Shown here: positions 11,102 through 21,679 of the stretch, piece by piece | Layout of the letters: each line of letters starts with the position of its first letter | How positions within the stretch are numbered: the stretch's first letter is position 1 | Assembly (NCBI RefSeq): GCF_017052595.1 | Contig: NZ_JAFIDB010000005.1 | Location: forward strand, 1 to 64,000 | Length of the DNA stretch: 64,000 bases | Direction: 5' to 3' | Source: Mycoplasma procyoni | GTDB taxonomy: Bacteria; Bacillota_I; Bacilli_A; Mycoplasmatales; Metamycoplasmataceae | Notes under the pieces: generated by a model | Database searches by the model: none | What the model was told of the DNA's origin: nothing | What the model saw: only the letters and a program-made list of their open reading frames with translations | Translations under genes and position numbers: made by a program

Positions 11102-11311
11102 TTATATAGAAAATACGTGATAAACTGAATCGTTTATTCAAACAACATCGCCACCGTGAATTTTTGTAGATCTTCCTTCAGCAACTTTACCATTTATTAT
11201 CACTTTGTGTGTTTCTAAAAACTCTTTTGAAGCCCCTCCTGTGTCTATAATCCCTAGTTTTTTAAGGAATTGACTTACCTTTATTGAACTTCCTTTTATT
11301 TCTATTTTCAT
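11102..11311 (-). CDS. S4-domain RNA-binding protein (YaaA-like)
   Basis: A 69-aa single-domain protein with the S4 fold: IKVSQFLKKLGI, then GGASKEFLETHKVIINGKV, then HGGDVVW. A small S4 protein (YaaA/RlbA) lies directly after dnaN in Bacillus, and the same position is kept here. Its start has AGGAGATA upstream, and dnaN ends 8 bp before it. The exact RNA target is unknown; association with the ribosome is the usual suggestion. recF, which follows yaaA in Bacillus, is absent and mnmG comes next instead. Confidence 0.88.
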
Positions 11312-11319
11312 ATTATCTC

Positions 11320-12420
11320 CTATGTTGTTCCCATTAGTTGTTTATTTGAAGGACATGAAGGTGAAAGTATTAAAACTTTTGTTCTTGCTTTATTAACATA
11401 AATATGCACATTACCTTCAAAAACTGAAATAGCATCTTTTAAATACTTGTGATTTAGTGCAATTGTTAAAGATTCTTCTGGACCTTTAAATTTGTGATTT
11501 CTTGTTTTAACTTTAACATTACCCATTTCTTTTCTCTCACCACTTAATGAGAACTCTTCATTATCTACACTCAAAATTAGTTTGTAGTAAGAATCACTAG
11601 AAATTATAGATGCTTTTGAAATTAAATCTGAAAATTCTTTTTTGTCAATTTCGATTTGGTAAACTAACTCTTCTCCAGAAGGAAAAGCAGCTGAAATATC
11701 TTTATATGGATAACCAATTAATTTACATTGAATTAGCGTATTTTCAATCTTTGTTTCAACTTTATATTCTGTAACAAAAATTTCAACTTCTCCATGCAAA
11801 TCCGAAGGTATAAAATCCTTGATACTTTTAGCTAAAATAGAAACATTAAAATCCGGTTTTCCATTAAGTTCAACCTTCTCTACTGCCATTCTATATCTAT
11901 CTGTTGCAGAGATGGTTAAATAACCTCCGTAAGCAGCTAAATTAAGTGAATTAAGAATTACTTCAGGATTGTCTGTAGCAGCTGCAAAAATGGTGTTTTT
12001 AATTGCTTTTCTCAAATCATCTGCTGAAACAACCATTTTGTCCCCAAAACCATCAAATTGAATTTGAGGATAGTCTTCCGCTTCCATTAAATTAAGAGTA
12101 TAAACATCTTCGTTATTTTTAATAGTTAAAATATCACTACTAAAATCAAATTCAATAATTCCATTTGTCTTTTTGATTATATTTTTTAATAAGGAGTAAT
12201 TGATTAACGAAATTCCGGTTTTTTTAATTTCGGTTAAATTTTCAGCTGAAATAAAAGATTTAATAGAAATTTCACCATTTGAACCAATTAAATATAGTCC
12301 TTCTTCTTTTAATTGTAAAAATATACCTCTAAGATTTACTGTTAGATTTGTAGAGTCAATAGCAATTGCAATTCTATCAAAATCTTTTTCTAAATTTTTC
12401 TTATCAATTTTAAAATTCAT
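11320..12420 (-). CDS. dnaN: DNA polymerase III beta sliding clamp
   Basis: The 366-aa clamp subunit forms a dimeric ring that tethers polymerase III. The three-fold repeated clamp domains are recognizable (MNFKIDKKNLEKDFDRI start, AATDNPEVILNS in domain 2, and the C-terminal LSPSCPSNKQLMGTT in place of the usual MPMR-type tail). Length is normal. A Shine-Dalgarno-like AAAGGAA precedes the ATG. It follows dnaA by 124 bp of extremely AT-rich DNA that must contain its promoter and part of the origin. Confidence 0.95.
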   Translation of the reverse strand: MNFKIDKKNLEKDFDRIAIAIDSTNLTVNLRGIFLQLKEEGLYLIGSNGEISIKSFISAENLTEIKKTGISLINYSLLKNIIKKTNGIIEFDFSSDILTIKNNEDVYTLNLMEAEDYPQIQFDGFGDKMVVSADDLRKAIKNTIFAAATDNPEVILNSLNLAAYGGYLTISATDRYRMAVEKVELNGKPDFNVSILAKSIKDFIPSDLHGEVEIFVTEYKVETKIENTLIQCKLIGYPYKDISAAFPSGEELVYQIEIDKKEFSDLISKASIISSDSYYKLILSVDNEEFSLSGERKEMGNVKVKTRNHKFKGPEESLTIALNHKYLKDAISVFEGNVHIYVNKARTKVLILSPSCPSNKQLMGTT

Positions 12421-12544
12421 TTTTTCCTTTCGATTAAATTAATTTATATTATATTAATTAATTTATAATTAATTATTATTATAGTGTCAATAATGTTAAT
12501 AACTCCTAAAAACACTGTATAACGGGTATTTTAGTAAAAAATAA
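12421..12544. other. dnaA-dnaN spacer: AT-rich segment with a DnaA-box candidate (origin candidate, part 1)
   Basis: The spacer contains almost uninterrupted A/T from about 12435 to 12483, built from ATTAATTA-like steps, which would melt easily. It also contains TTATTAACA on the minus strand (plus positions 12494-12502), which differs from the DnaA box TTATCCACA at two positions. The same nonamer appears on the other side of dnaA. The dnaN promoter also has to lie here. Confidence 0.5.
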
Positions 12545-13927
12545 CTATGTCACTTTTGTGATTTTTTGCTTAATCGAAGCAACTGCATTTTTTACATCTG
12601 TCGATCTTTTCATCTCGTTATTTATTTTTTTATAAGAAGCGAGGATGGTTGTGTGGTTTTTCTTACCAAATTCTATTCCAATCCGTTCATAAGCTAATGA
12701 AAGAAGTTCTCTCATTATTCAAATTGCCATCGATCTGGCAATAACTATCTCTTTTCTTCTACTTTTTCCGACAATATCAGTTGTTTTTACCCCATAATAT
12801 GATGCAACAGCGTTTAAAATCCTTTCTGGAGTGATGTCTTCTTCTTTAACAGACATTTTTTCAAAGATAGATTTAATAACTAATTCAGTGTATTTTTTGT
12901 TTTCTTTTGTATCTGAAGTATAGAAATTAACAGCTTTTAGAGCGCCTTCAATATCTCTAATTGATTTGTGAAAGTTTCTGACAATAAAGTTAAGTGAATT
13001 GTTTTCTCAATCTTCTAAATGCATGTTTTTTTGCTCAATTTTGAACTTAAGAATCTTTAAAAGGTCTTCTTTTGTTGGTTTTTTAATCTCTAAAATCAAC
13101 CCTCCCTTAAATCTTGTGATAAATCTGTCTTCAAAACCTCCCAGAAGTTCAGGAGATTTGTCAGCACAGATGATAATTTGTTTCTTTTTCTGTATTAAAT
13201 TGTTAATAACATTAAACAAAATGTCAAGAGTTTTCTTTCTTGTTGCCAAGATTTGCACATCGTCAATTAACAATAGGTCAATTTGACTTAAAAAGTTTGA
13301 TAAATGGTTGATTTCTTCGCTGTTTTTCTCTTTTAAATAAAGAATGATTTCGTTTGTGAAAATGTCAGGATTTAAGTAATAAACGTTTTTGCCACGTGCT
13401 TTTAGTGCATTTCCAACAGCGTGCATAAAGTGTGTTTTACCTAATCCAGAATCAGAGTGAATAAATAAAGGATTGTAATCTTTTTCGTCATAATCTACAA
13501 TACTTTTTGACACCCTAAATATTTCTTTGTTAAAAGTCCCTGAAACAAAATTGTTAAAAGTGAAATCAGAAATAAGATTATCGGGAAACTTTTTGATTTT
13601 TTCAACTCTTGGTCTTTCACTTTTTTTAACACCATAATCTAAATCATTTAGTTCATTTTTTGTTAAAAACTCAATCTCAAGATTTTTTTGAAAAACATCA
13701 AAAATAGCATTTTTAACAGTTGATAAAAACTCCACTGTTAAAAAACTTTTAGCAGTGTCGTTATGTGTTAATAAAACAACTTTCTCTTCATTATAAGATA
13801 TGATTGAGGATGTTGAAAAAATCGAAGATAGCATAATCGGATCTTCTACAAGTTTTTCAAAACTTTTTAACAATTGCTTATTTAATCTTTTTAGTTCATC
13901 TTGTTTAGAATTTGAGTTTTTTAACAT
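12545..13927 (-). CDS. dnaA: Chromosomal replication initiator DnaA
   Basis: The 460-aa initiator has a divergent N-terminal domain, then the AAA+ module: Walker A HSDSGLGKTHFMHAVGN near residue 160, Walker B LLIDDVQ near 218, and an arginine-containing ADKSPE/FEDRF sensor region. Domain IV ends with the DNA-binding helix, seen as GIEFGKKNHTTILASYKKI near the C-terminus, which reads DnaA boxes. It is transcribed leftward; rpmH-rnpA-yidC run rightward from the same gap. This is the classic mollicute/Firmicute origin layout. Confidence 0.98.
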
Positions 13928-14218
13928 AGTGAATAAATAATAAACTAAAATAAAGTTTTTAACAATTAAAAACGAAAATAATCTCGAAATGACAAATAAA
14001 ATAATATAGTTTTTAACAAAAAAAACACCTATTTTTAGGTCTTTTTTTATTGTTTTTACTACCTAAATGTTAATAATTGTCAATAAAATCAAAGAACTTT
14101 AAATGCCTATAAAAAACGAAAAATTTTAAGTTTTTAATATATAAAAATAAAAAAAATGCTATAATTCTTATTATTTAATTAGTAAATAAATTAATCAATT
14201 AATTACACAGGAGGAATA
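13928..14218. other. dnaA-rpmH intergenic region (origin candidate, part 2)
   Basis: This 291-bp AT-rich gap separates the divergent dnaA and rpmH units. It contains TTATTAACA on the minus strand (plus 14068-14076), the same nonamer as in the dnaA-dnaN spacer, and two copies of GTTTTTAACAA (13955-13965 and 14009-14019), whose complement TTGTTAAAAAC is a weaker DnaA-box-like sequence. The rightward promoter for rpmH probably lies around 14140-14180. A bipartite origin flanking dnaA is inferred, not proven. Confidence 0.55.
14023..14048. terminator. Terminator-like hairpin with T-runs on both strands inside the origin gap
   Basis: The short stem ACCTA/TAGGT with a T-rich loop is followed by seven T on the plus strand and eight T on the minus strand. 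No plus-strand gene ends here. On the minus strand it would fall in the dnaA leader or upstream of it. It may insulate the divergent units or be an origin structure. Confidence 0.35.
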
Positions 14219-14362
14219 ATGAAAAGAACATATCAACCAAACAAAAGAAAACACATCAAAACTCACGGTTTTAGAGCAAGAATGGCAACTGCTGGTGGAA
14301 GAAAAGTTTTAGCTTCAAGAAGAGCTAAAGGTAGAGCAAGATTAACAGTTTCTGAAGCTTAA
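14219..14362 (+). CDS. rpmH: 50S ribosomal protein L34
   Basis: The 47-aa protein is immediately recognizable from [19 protein letters not shown] and the basic tail [14 protein letters not shown]. It is preceded by a strong Shine-Dalgarno (AGGAGGAAT). It opens the rpmH-rnpA-yidC cluster, with four bases to rnpA. Confidence 0.98.
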   Translation: MKRTYQPNKRKHIKTHGFRARMATAGGRKVLASRRAKGRARLTVSEA

Positions 14363-14366
14363 GAAA

Positions 14367-14693
14367 ATGAAAAGAAATAATAGACTTAAGAAAAATTGAG
14401 AATTTCAGGAAATAATAAAATCAAAACAACAAGTTGTCACAAAACACCTTATTGTTTATTATCAAAAATCGAATGAATTTCAATTGGGGATTTCTGTTCC
14501 TAAAAAGTTTGCAAATGCAGTTATGAGAAATTACTACAGACGGCAAATTAAAGCTATTATGAATGATTATGATTACAATTCAATATTGTATAAAACAGTT
14601 TTAATTCTGCGAAAAGGGTTTTTATCCTTGGACTTTAGTCAGAAAAAAGAAGAAATAATCAAAATTTATGAAAGGTTAAGAAATGGAAAATAG
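14367..14693 (+). CDS. rnpA: Ribonuclease P protein component
   Basis: A 108-aa basic protein. The RnpA signature is visible as GISVPKKFANAVMRNYYRRQIK, matching the usual RNR-type motif that binds the RNA subunit. It assists 5-prime processing of tRNA precursors. It starts 4 bp after rpmH and overlaps yidC by 11 bp, so the three genes form one unit. No RNase P RNA gene was seen in this window. Confidence 0.95.
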
Positions 14694-16449
14694 AAGACAA
14701 AAACCCAAATCTTATAATTTCTTCAAAGGCCAAGAAAATCCCGAAGATAAAAAAAATATATTTATAAAGATATGAAAATGGCTACGGATTTTCATATATG
14801 TTTTTATTTTTGGAACAACACTAACAGGGTGTATTCAATCATTTGTAATTAAGACATCAACCCAAGTTGGTTCCGGTCTTGAGTTTTATAACTCAGAAGA
14901 AAAAATTTCTCCAAATTCTGTTGTTTTTGAGAAAAGCGTTAACTCTCAAGGTGTTGAAACCATAACACAAAGAAAAACAAACGAAAACTTCTATGTTTCT
15001 AACCAAACAGAAGAGCGTGAAAAAGTTATTAAACAACTTAAAAAACAAACAGAAAACAATTATGGAAAATGAGGAAACTACAATACATTAGTAGTTTTCC
15101 AAAACGAAGATGGAACTTATGAATTCCCAATAAGTAAAAATGACGAATACTTATTTATTAATTCAGATACACAAAAATACAATCAAAACCAAGAATGAAG
15201 TGAGATCAAGTTATTAAACACAACAGGTTTAGACCTTAAACATGTTGATTCTCAAGTTGAAGATCCGAAAAAAGGAACTTACTTCTTGAGTGTATCTAAT
15301 GATGTATCACCTAACTTATCTTCAATTGAAAGATATAACACTTTCTCAAGAGATGTTATTGAGTATTTAAATAAAAAACTTATTAATTTAGATTCTTATA
15401 AAGATAATAAATTACAAAACGCAATTAAAGACATTGAAGAAAAAGGAAAATTAGCTTCACAAGATAGCATAAATCTTGTTAAAAGATACACAATTTCACT
15501 TTTAGACATTATGTCAAAAACTAACTTTACAAAGATAGTTAAAAATGAAGTTCAATTTAACACAGCAAATTACACTACAGAATCAACTGATTTAACTGGA
15601 TTAATTCCATTTAGACATGCAGAAAGTCAAAAAATTATCATCACTTGAGGTGATGCTTGAGCGCTTGGACCTTTCTATGGATTATTTATTTGACCTATGT
15701 CAAAACTGATGGCCTCAATTTCAGACTCAATGAATCTTGAAACATTAGCTGGATGACCATCAATTATTACAATTATCATCGCTGTTTTAATAACAAAAAT
15801 AATTTCTTTCTCACTTAGATTTAAATCATTATTTACACAATCTAAACAACAAGAAATGCAAGCTAAAAAAGCAAAAATTGATGCTAAATACGCACCTCAC
15901 AAGGGTAATAAACAAATGGAAGCAAGACAGAAACAAGAAATTTCTGAGTTATACAAAAAATACAATGTTAGTCCTGCAGGTCCATTTAAACAATTATTAA
16001 TAACAATGCCTATTTTCCTTGCAATGTGAAGAATTTTACAAGGATTACCAGGAATTAAGGCAACAACTTGATTAGGAATTAACTTAGCTTCAACATCATG
16101 ACAAGAATTATTTGCAGGAGCATGAGTTTATTTACCAATCCTAATTGTGGTAGTTGTGGTTCAATTATTACAACAATTACTACCTAAAATACTTTCAAGA
16201 AAACAAAACAACAGGCTGATGAATGCGGCTGAAAAACAAGCTCTTAAAAAGCAAAACAAGATGCAAAACTACACAATGATTATTTTCGTTGTTATGGGAG
16301 TTATCTTCCAAGCGTCAGTTCAAATCTACTGAATTTTCGGGGGAATTTGAGAAATTGGACAAATCTTATTTGTGCATTACTTCCAAAGAACCAAAGTCTT
16401 TAAAGAAAAAGTTAGACCTTGAATTGAAAGAAAGAGCAAGTGAGCTTAA
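14683..16449 (+). CDS. yidC: YidC/Oxa1 membrane protein insertase with lipobox-like N-terminus
   Basis: A 588-aa membrane insertase. The conserved 60KD_IMP domain occupies roughly residues 320-575. It begins with the hydrophobic segment after TWGDAWALGPFYGLF and contains the ALLQMPIF-like stretch as QLLITMPIFLAMW. The amphipathic hairpin LYKKYNVSPAGP is also visible. Upstream lies a large extracytoplasmic segment (about residues 52-320). The first membrane helix ends TTLTGC at C50, which resembles a lipobox, so the protein may be lipid-modified like some Gram-positive YidC forms. Many UGA Trp codons are present. Confidence 0.95.
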
Positions 16450-16478
16450 AACAGAGAAAAATCTCTGTTTTTTTTATT
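16448..16478 (+). terminator. yidC terminator
   Basis: The stem AACAGAGA/TCTCTGTT with a short A-rich loop is followed by a run of T. It overlaps the yidC stop codon. Confidence 0.85.
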
Positions 16479-16502
16479 GCCTTTTGTGAAAAAAAGAAAA
16501 AC

Positions 16503-16529
16503 AAAAATACAGGAAATTCCTGTATTTTA
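16503..16529 (-). terminator. rpsD terminator (palindrome, acts leftward)
   Basis: The near-perfect palindrome AAAATACAGGAA/TTCCTGTATTTT is followed on the minus strand by TGTTTTTC. The same sequence in the opposite orientation follows the gene at 44919-45422. Confidence 0.75.
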
Positions 16530-16533
16530 GTTA

Positions 16534-17133
16534 TTATTTGTTGTAGAACTCAACGATTAAAGCGTCATTGATTTCTTGGTTTAATTCTCTTCTTTCAGGT
16601 AATCTTTTTAGAGTTGCTTTAAAGTCTTTAACTTCGATTCATTCAGCTTTTGGTCTTGTTTCAAGAGCTTCTTTAATTTGGACATTGTTTCTTGATTTTT
16701 CTTTTAGTTCAATAACATCGTTAATTGAAACTTGCATTGAAGGGATGTTTGCTTTTTTACCATTTAGTGTAAAGTGGTTGTGGTTAACAAGTTGTCTTGC
16801 TTGTCTTCTTGTTTGTGCAAATCCTGCTCTGTAAACAACGTTATCTAATCTTGTTTCAAGCATTTGTAGGAAGTTTGTTCCTGCAACACCTTTACGTTTT
16901 GAAGATTTAAAGAAAGTTGTTTTGAATTGTCTTTCACTAACTCCGTACATAAATCTTACTCTTTGTTTTTCTTGTAGGTGTAGCCCGTAATCTGAAAGTT
17001 TAACTTTTCTTTGCCCGTGTTGTCCTGGAGCATAAGTTCTCTTTTTACCTTTGGCAAATTCTTTACCTGTTTCTAAAATTGAAAATCCTAATCTTCTTGA
17101 TTTTTTGAAAACTGGACCTGTGTATCTTGACAT
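16534..17133 (-). CDS. rpsD: 30S ribosomal protein S4
   Basis: The 199-aa primary rRNA-binding protein nucleates 30S assembly. It begins [16 protein letters not shown]. The S4 domain is seen in [14 protein letters not shown], then [14 protein letters not shown], then [12 protein letters not shown]. An in-frame ATG lies upstream at 17238, but MSRYTGP is the conserved N-terminus, and AGGAAAC precedes it at 4 nt. B. subtilis S4 represses its own gene; no leader structure was resolved here. The neighbouring ezrA-like gene and thiI keep Bacillus-like synteny. Confidence 0.97.
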
Positions 17134-17317
17134 GTTTCCTCTTTCTGCACTAACTATGAAAGAGAGATAATTCCTAATTATTTTTCTTGTTCTAATAGTT
17201 TCAACATCCAGCGAGTTTACTTCTAAATGAATAAACAAACAAGAAAATGTAAATTAATATTATCTAGCTGTGTTAATGCTTTTAAATTGTATAACATTTT
17301 TGTATAATAAAAAGTAA

Positions 17318-18877
17318 ATGGTTGAAATTTGAATAATATTAATAAGTATCCTCTCATTTCTGTTGCTAATGCTAAGTTTATTTTTAGCATGAATTTTCTA
17401 TTTAAAATATAGAAAATACATTGCAAAAAAGCAAGCTGAATTACAATATCACAAAGCAATTTTCTTAGGAAACGAACTTAAAAAACTTGAAAAACAAATC
17501 ATTTCAACTAACGACTCACAAATAATAGCAAGCTACAAAAACAAAGAATTTCACACAAAAATTGAAACTCTGGAAAAAAACAAAGAAAAGATCTTTGACA
17601 TTCTTGATGAAAAACTAAAAAACAACCTTAAAGATCTTAAAAGAGCTAAAGAAAAACTAAACCTTCTTCAAAGCGACAGAGAAGAATTGATTGAAGAAAT
17701 AAAAAAAGAGTTTTTAGAAGTTTTTAAAACAAACGCAACAATCAAAAACATTAATAATCAACTGAATATGAATGTTCACAAAGCTCTAAATTTCTATGAG
17801 ACTTACAAAGAAGCATTTGTTGCTGATAAAAATCTCATAGACTGAAAGATACTAACGATCAAAAACACAAATCAAGAAATCGAAAACAACTATTCAGACA
17901 TCAATCTTTTATTTGAAAATAAAAAGAAGCTTGAAAAAAATAAAAAAACAATCACAAGTCTTTATAGTCTTTTAAATTATTCTTTGGGTTATGAATTCTT
18001 TCAAAAAGATTATGTTGAAAATCAACTAAAACATCTTAAAGATCTTTTTATCGATAATCAAAAATATAAAATAATTCCTGAAGATGTCTTTAAAAATTTT
18101 GAAAAAGAGATTGCTCAAAGATGAAAAAATTCGATGCTGAATGCTCACAAAGAAAATGATTATCAACTTCTGCAAAAAGAAGTTTCTAGCTTGCTCAAAG
18201 ATACAGAAATATTTAAAAATACTTATCTTTCAAAAAGAGAAAAGCATCTCTTTGTCCAAAACAACTTAAACAGCGTTTTAAATAGCCTAGACGCCTTAAT
18301 TAAGGAACTTGAAGTACAAATCAACCTTTTAAGAGAAAAGGCTCAATCTGAAGCTCAAAAACTAATAAAAAACATAAAAAACAAAAACAGCGAGCTTCTT
18401 GAAAATCTTAGTTATGAATCTTTTGTGTCTTTTATTAAATCCACAAAAGAATTTAAGCAGCAAATAAACGAATTGTTTGCTAAAATTGAAAATTATAAAC
18501 TAACACAACCACAGATGAAACAACAACAAATCATCTACCAAGAACTGATTAGAGAAATTCTCTTTTTGGTTGAAGAAAAAGAACTAATGCTTGAAGAAAA
18601 CGAAAATCAGCTTCTTTTAAAGTTGCAAAAAGAAATGCTTGAACAAAGCCCTTCTTTAAGAAACATCAATCTTTTATTTGTTGAGTTAGTTCCAACAATA
18701 AAGAAAATAATTACAAAAGAAGTTTTAAATGAAGTCATTCAAAAACTTAACATTTTAAGAGCTATAAAAACAAAAGTAAATGCTATCTTAAACTCAACGG
18801 AAACCCTTTATGCAACAGGAAATTACAAAGAAGCATTAAAAACAATTAATAACTTTTTAGAAAAGGAAGTGAAATAA
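17318..18877 (+). CDS. ezrA: EzrA-like septation-ring regulator (membrane-anchored coiled coil)
   Basis: The 519-aa protein has one N-terminal membrane helix (residues about 4-26, very Leu/Ile-rich, followed by Tyr/Lys-rich sequence) and then almost only Lys/Glu-rich coiled-coil sequence. This is the EzrA topology: N-out, with a cytoplasmic spectrin-like rod that controls FtsZ. Sequence alone is weak evidence, but the position between rpsD and thiI matches the Bacillus order rpsD-ezrA-thiI, and the length fits. TATAAT (17303-17308) lies 9 nt before the ATG with no ribosome-binding site. It abuts thiI directly. A generic coiled-coil protein remains the alternative. Confidence 0.7.
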
Positions 18878-20026
18878 ATGTATGATTTAATTTTAATTAG
18901 ATACGGAGAATTAGTTTTAAAAGGCGGAAACAGAAAACAATTCACAAACACACTAAAGCAAAATATTATAAAAATAGTTGGAGAAATTCCAAGAGTTTCT
19001 TTTGACAGAATGTATTTAAGTTACAGCGAAGAAAACCTAAGAAGACTTAAATTTGTGTTTGGGATTTCTTCATATTCTCCTGTAAGAGTTGTAAAAACAG
19101 ACATCACAGAAATCAAAAAAGCAGCGCTTTTAGAACTAAAAGAACAAACAAAAACTTTTAGATTAGATAGTCACAGAAACTGAAAAGGTTTTGAGTTAGA
19201 TTCAAGACAAATTATTCAAGAAGTAGCTACAGCAATTTTTAACAATAGACAAGACATAAAAGTAAGCTTAAAAGAATTTGATCAATGTATTAGCATTGAA
19301 GTAAGACAAAATGAAACTTTTGTGTTTTCAGAAAATATAAGAGGGCTTGATGGACTTCCTGTTGGAATTTCTGGAAAATCACTGCATTTAATTTCAGGAG
19401 GAATCGATTCTCCTGTTGCTGCTCTTGAATTAATGAAAAGAGGAGTTCATGTTGACTTTCTTTCTTTTATAACTCCTCCACACACAGACCAAAAAACTGT
19501 TGATAAGGTTGATAGAATAGTTCAGCTGCTATCAAACTATCAAGGTGGCTCAAAATTATTCCAAATTAATTACACAGACTTAATGAATTACATCGGGCTT
19601 GTTTCTGATCAGTCTTATAAAATTAATTTAATGAGAAGAAGTTTTTACAGAATAGCCTCAGAAATAGCTCAAGAAGGTAAATATTTAGCACTTTCTAATG
19701 GAGAAAATTTAGGACAAGTGGCTTCTCAAACAATGGAATCAATTATGGTTATTGCTTCACAAAGCAAACTTCCTGTTTATAGACCTTTATTAACTTTTAA
19801 CAAAAATGAAACTATCAAAATAGCAGAAAAATTAGGAACATATCAGATTTCAATCGAAAAAGCGAATGAGGCTTGTGAGTTGTTTGCGCCTAAAAAACCT
19901 GTAATTAAGCCAACTTTCTTCCATGCTCAAAAGCTTGAAGAGGAACTTTCAGAAATGCTTAATTTAGAAAAAGAAGCAATCGAAAAACACATGGTACTTA
20001 AGAGATTTAAAAACAAATTACAATAA
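18878..20026 (+). CDS. thiI: tRNA 4-thiouridine synthase
   Basis: A 382-aa enzyme that makes s4U8 in tRNA. The THUMP domain covers about residues 60-165. The PP-loop is ISGGIDSPVAAL near 172, followed by FITPPHTDQKT and the GENLGQVASQTMES block that is diagnostic of ThiI. The C-terminal rhodanese domain of the E. coli protein is absent, as in other Firmicutes. Sulfur must therefore be delivered by a partner cysteine desulfurase not present in the window. The start codon follows the ezrA stop with no gap. Confidence 0.96.
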
Positions 20027-20027
20027 A

Positions 20028-20062
20028 AAAAACTCAGCTAATTAAAGTGGCTGAGTTTTGTT
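20028..20062. terminator. Bidirectional terminator between thiI and the ABC exporter genes
   Basis: The inverted repeat AAAACTCAGC/GCTGAGTTTT has an 11-nt spacer. It has A/T runs on both sides and lies between convergent genes. It overlaps the last codons of the minus-strand ABC gene. Confidence 0.75.
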
Positions 20063-21679
20063 TACTTTTAGTTTGTCTACATCTATGATTTCATCAAAAA
20101 GGTCATAATGTTTTTGTTCTAAATTGTGATTAACAAGAATTAGTGTTATTTCTGGATCTTGAGCAATTTTATTAAGAATTATTTCAACATTCTTTTTATC
20201 AAGATTAGAAAAGACTTCGTCTAAAACATAGAATTTTCTGTCTAAAAAGAACATTCTTGCTAAAGAAAGTCTTTGTTTTTGACCTTCTGAAAGAGTTAGT
20301 GCACTTTCTTTGTGTTCGATCTTTTGAATAACTTCATTGTATAAATTTGATTTAGAAAGAGCTTGTTGAATTTCTGTGTTTTTGTCTTGAGTTCATAAAG
20401 AAACGTTGTTTTCTATTGTGTCATCAAAAACGATGTTGTCTGAATTTAAGTAAGTGATGGAGTTTCTGTAGTCAATATCACTGAGTTCTTGAATTTGAGT
20501 ATCATTGACCAAAATTTCACCTTTAAAGTTTTGTTCAATACCTAAAATCATTTTAAAAATGGTGCTTTTTCCAGAACCCGATTCACCTTTTACAAAGTAT
20601 TTTTTACCTTTTTCAAATCTTAAATTAAGATTTTCAAATACCTTTGCATTTTCGTTGTATTCAAAAGAAACATTTTTAAATTCTATTGAGTTAATTTCTA
20701 AAATAGGGGTTTTTCCTTTATTTTCGTCGATGTTATATTCAACTTTCTTAACAATATCTTTAGTTGTTTTGATTTTTTTAATATTGGAAATATAAGCAGG
20801 AATTGTTTCAGCAAGTTTAGGGAATAAAAAGGCAACAAACGTAATTGAAAATATAGTAAAGAACTTAGTATTCATTAGAAGTAAAATGGCAATTATGGTA
20901 ATTGAAATATATTGTAGAACCTTTAAAAATATTTCTGGGAGTATTGAATTTTTCTCTCTTGCAATAGAAAGAGTCTGTTCTTTGATAACTAAATCCTTAT
21001 TTTCTTTTTCAGCATTTTTAGCAATCATGTGAATTTTGTTAGCGTAATAAAGTCTGCTAAATCCATCGAGCTGATTATCAATTATTTGATAGAAATCTTC
21101 TCTAACTTTTGCGAAAATGTTTTGTTTTCTTTTTTGACCGGCGTTAAAAAAGAAAGAAATAACGATGGAATAAATTACAATAACCAAAATAATTGGTATT
21201 AAATAAATATTAATTGAGGCAGCAGAAACTAAGCTTGCAATAAGGGCAATTGTAGTTCCAACCATTTTAATTTGTGAAGCAATTACTTGATCAAAAACTA
21301 AATCACTATCATTAAAAATTAAGTTAAAAACTTTTGAACCTTCATAGTTGTAGTTGTTTTTTGCACTAGTTAATCTAAGTTTTTCAAAAACATTTTTTAT
21401 TAGCATTTGTTGAAATTTGGTTCTGAAAAGAATGTCAAAATTAACCCTTGCCCATATAGTTAGTTTAGTGAAAACATCGACTGCAACTACAAGAGATAAA
21501 ATAAAGATGAAGTTTTTAAAAACATCTTCTAAAGGAGTTGTGGTTTTTACTGAATCATAAATAATTGCAGAAGCTCATGAAAGTAAAATACCAAAGAATA
21601 AAGTTGCTAGAGCGTTGATTGCTTCAGCAAAAATATAGAGAAACGTGTATTTTTTAGAAGTCTTGAATGCTAATTTCAT
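20042..21679 (-). CDS. ABC exporter half-transporter, subunit 2
   Basis: A 545-aa fusion of a six-helix exporter membrane domain (residues about 10-310) and an ATPase domain. Walker A is KGESGSGKST near residue 363, the signature is TLSEGQKQRLSLAR, and Walker B is FYVLDEVFSN near 482. The ATG lies inside the end of subunit 1 (26-bp overlap) behind GGAGGAAATG, so the two are made together and probably form a heterodimer. The substrate cannot be read from the sequence. Heterodimeric exporters of this type in small genomes move peptides, drugs or lipids. Confidence 0.85.

Noticed and set aside
16289-16489. 66-aa frame overlapping the end of yidC
   Set aside because: It lies in another frame of yidC and runs through the yidC terminator; the yidC frame with UGA as Trp is conserved.
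16639-17238. Upstream start of rpsD at 17238
   Set aside because: The extra 35 residues are not part of S4; MSRYTGP at 17133 is the conserved start and has a ribosome-binding site.
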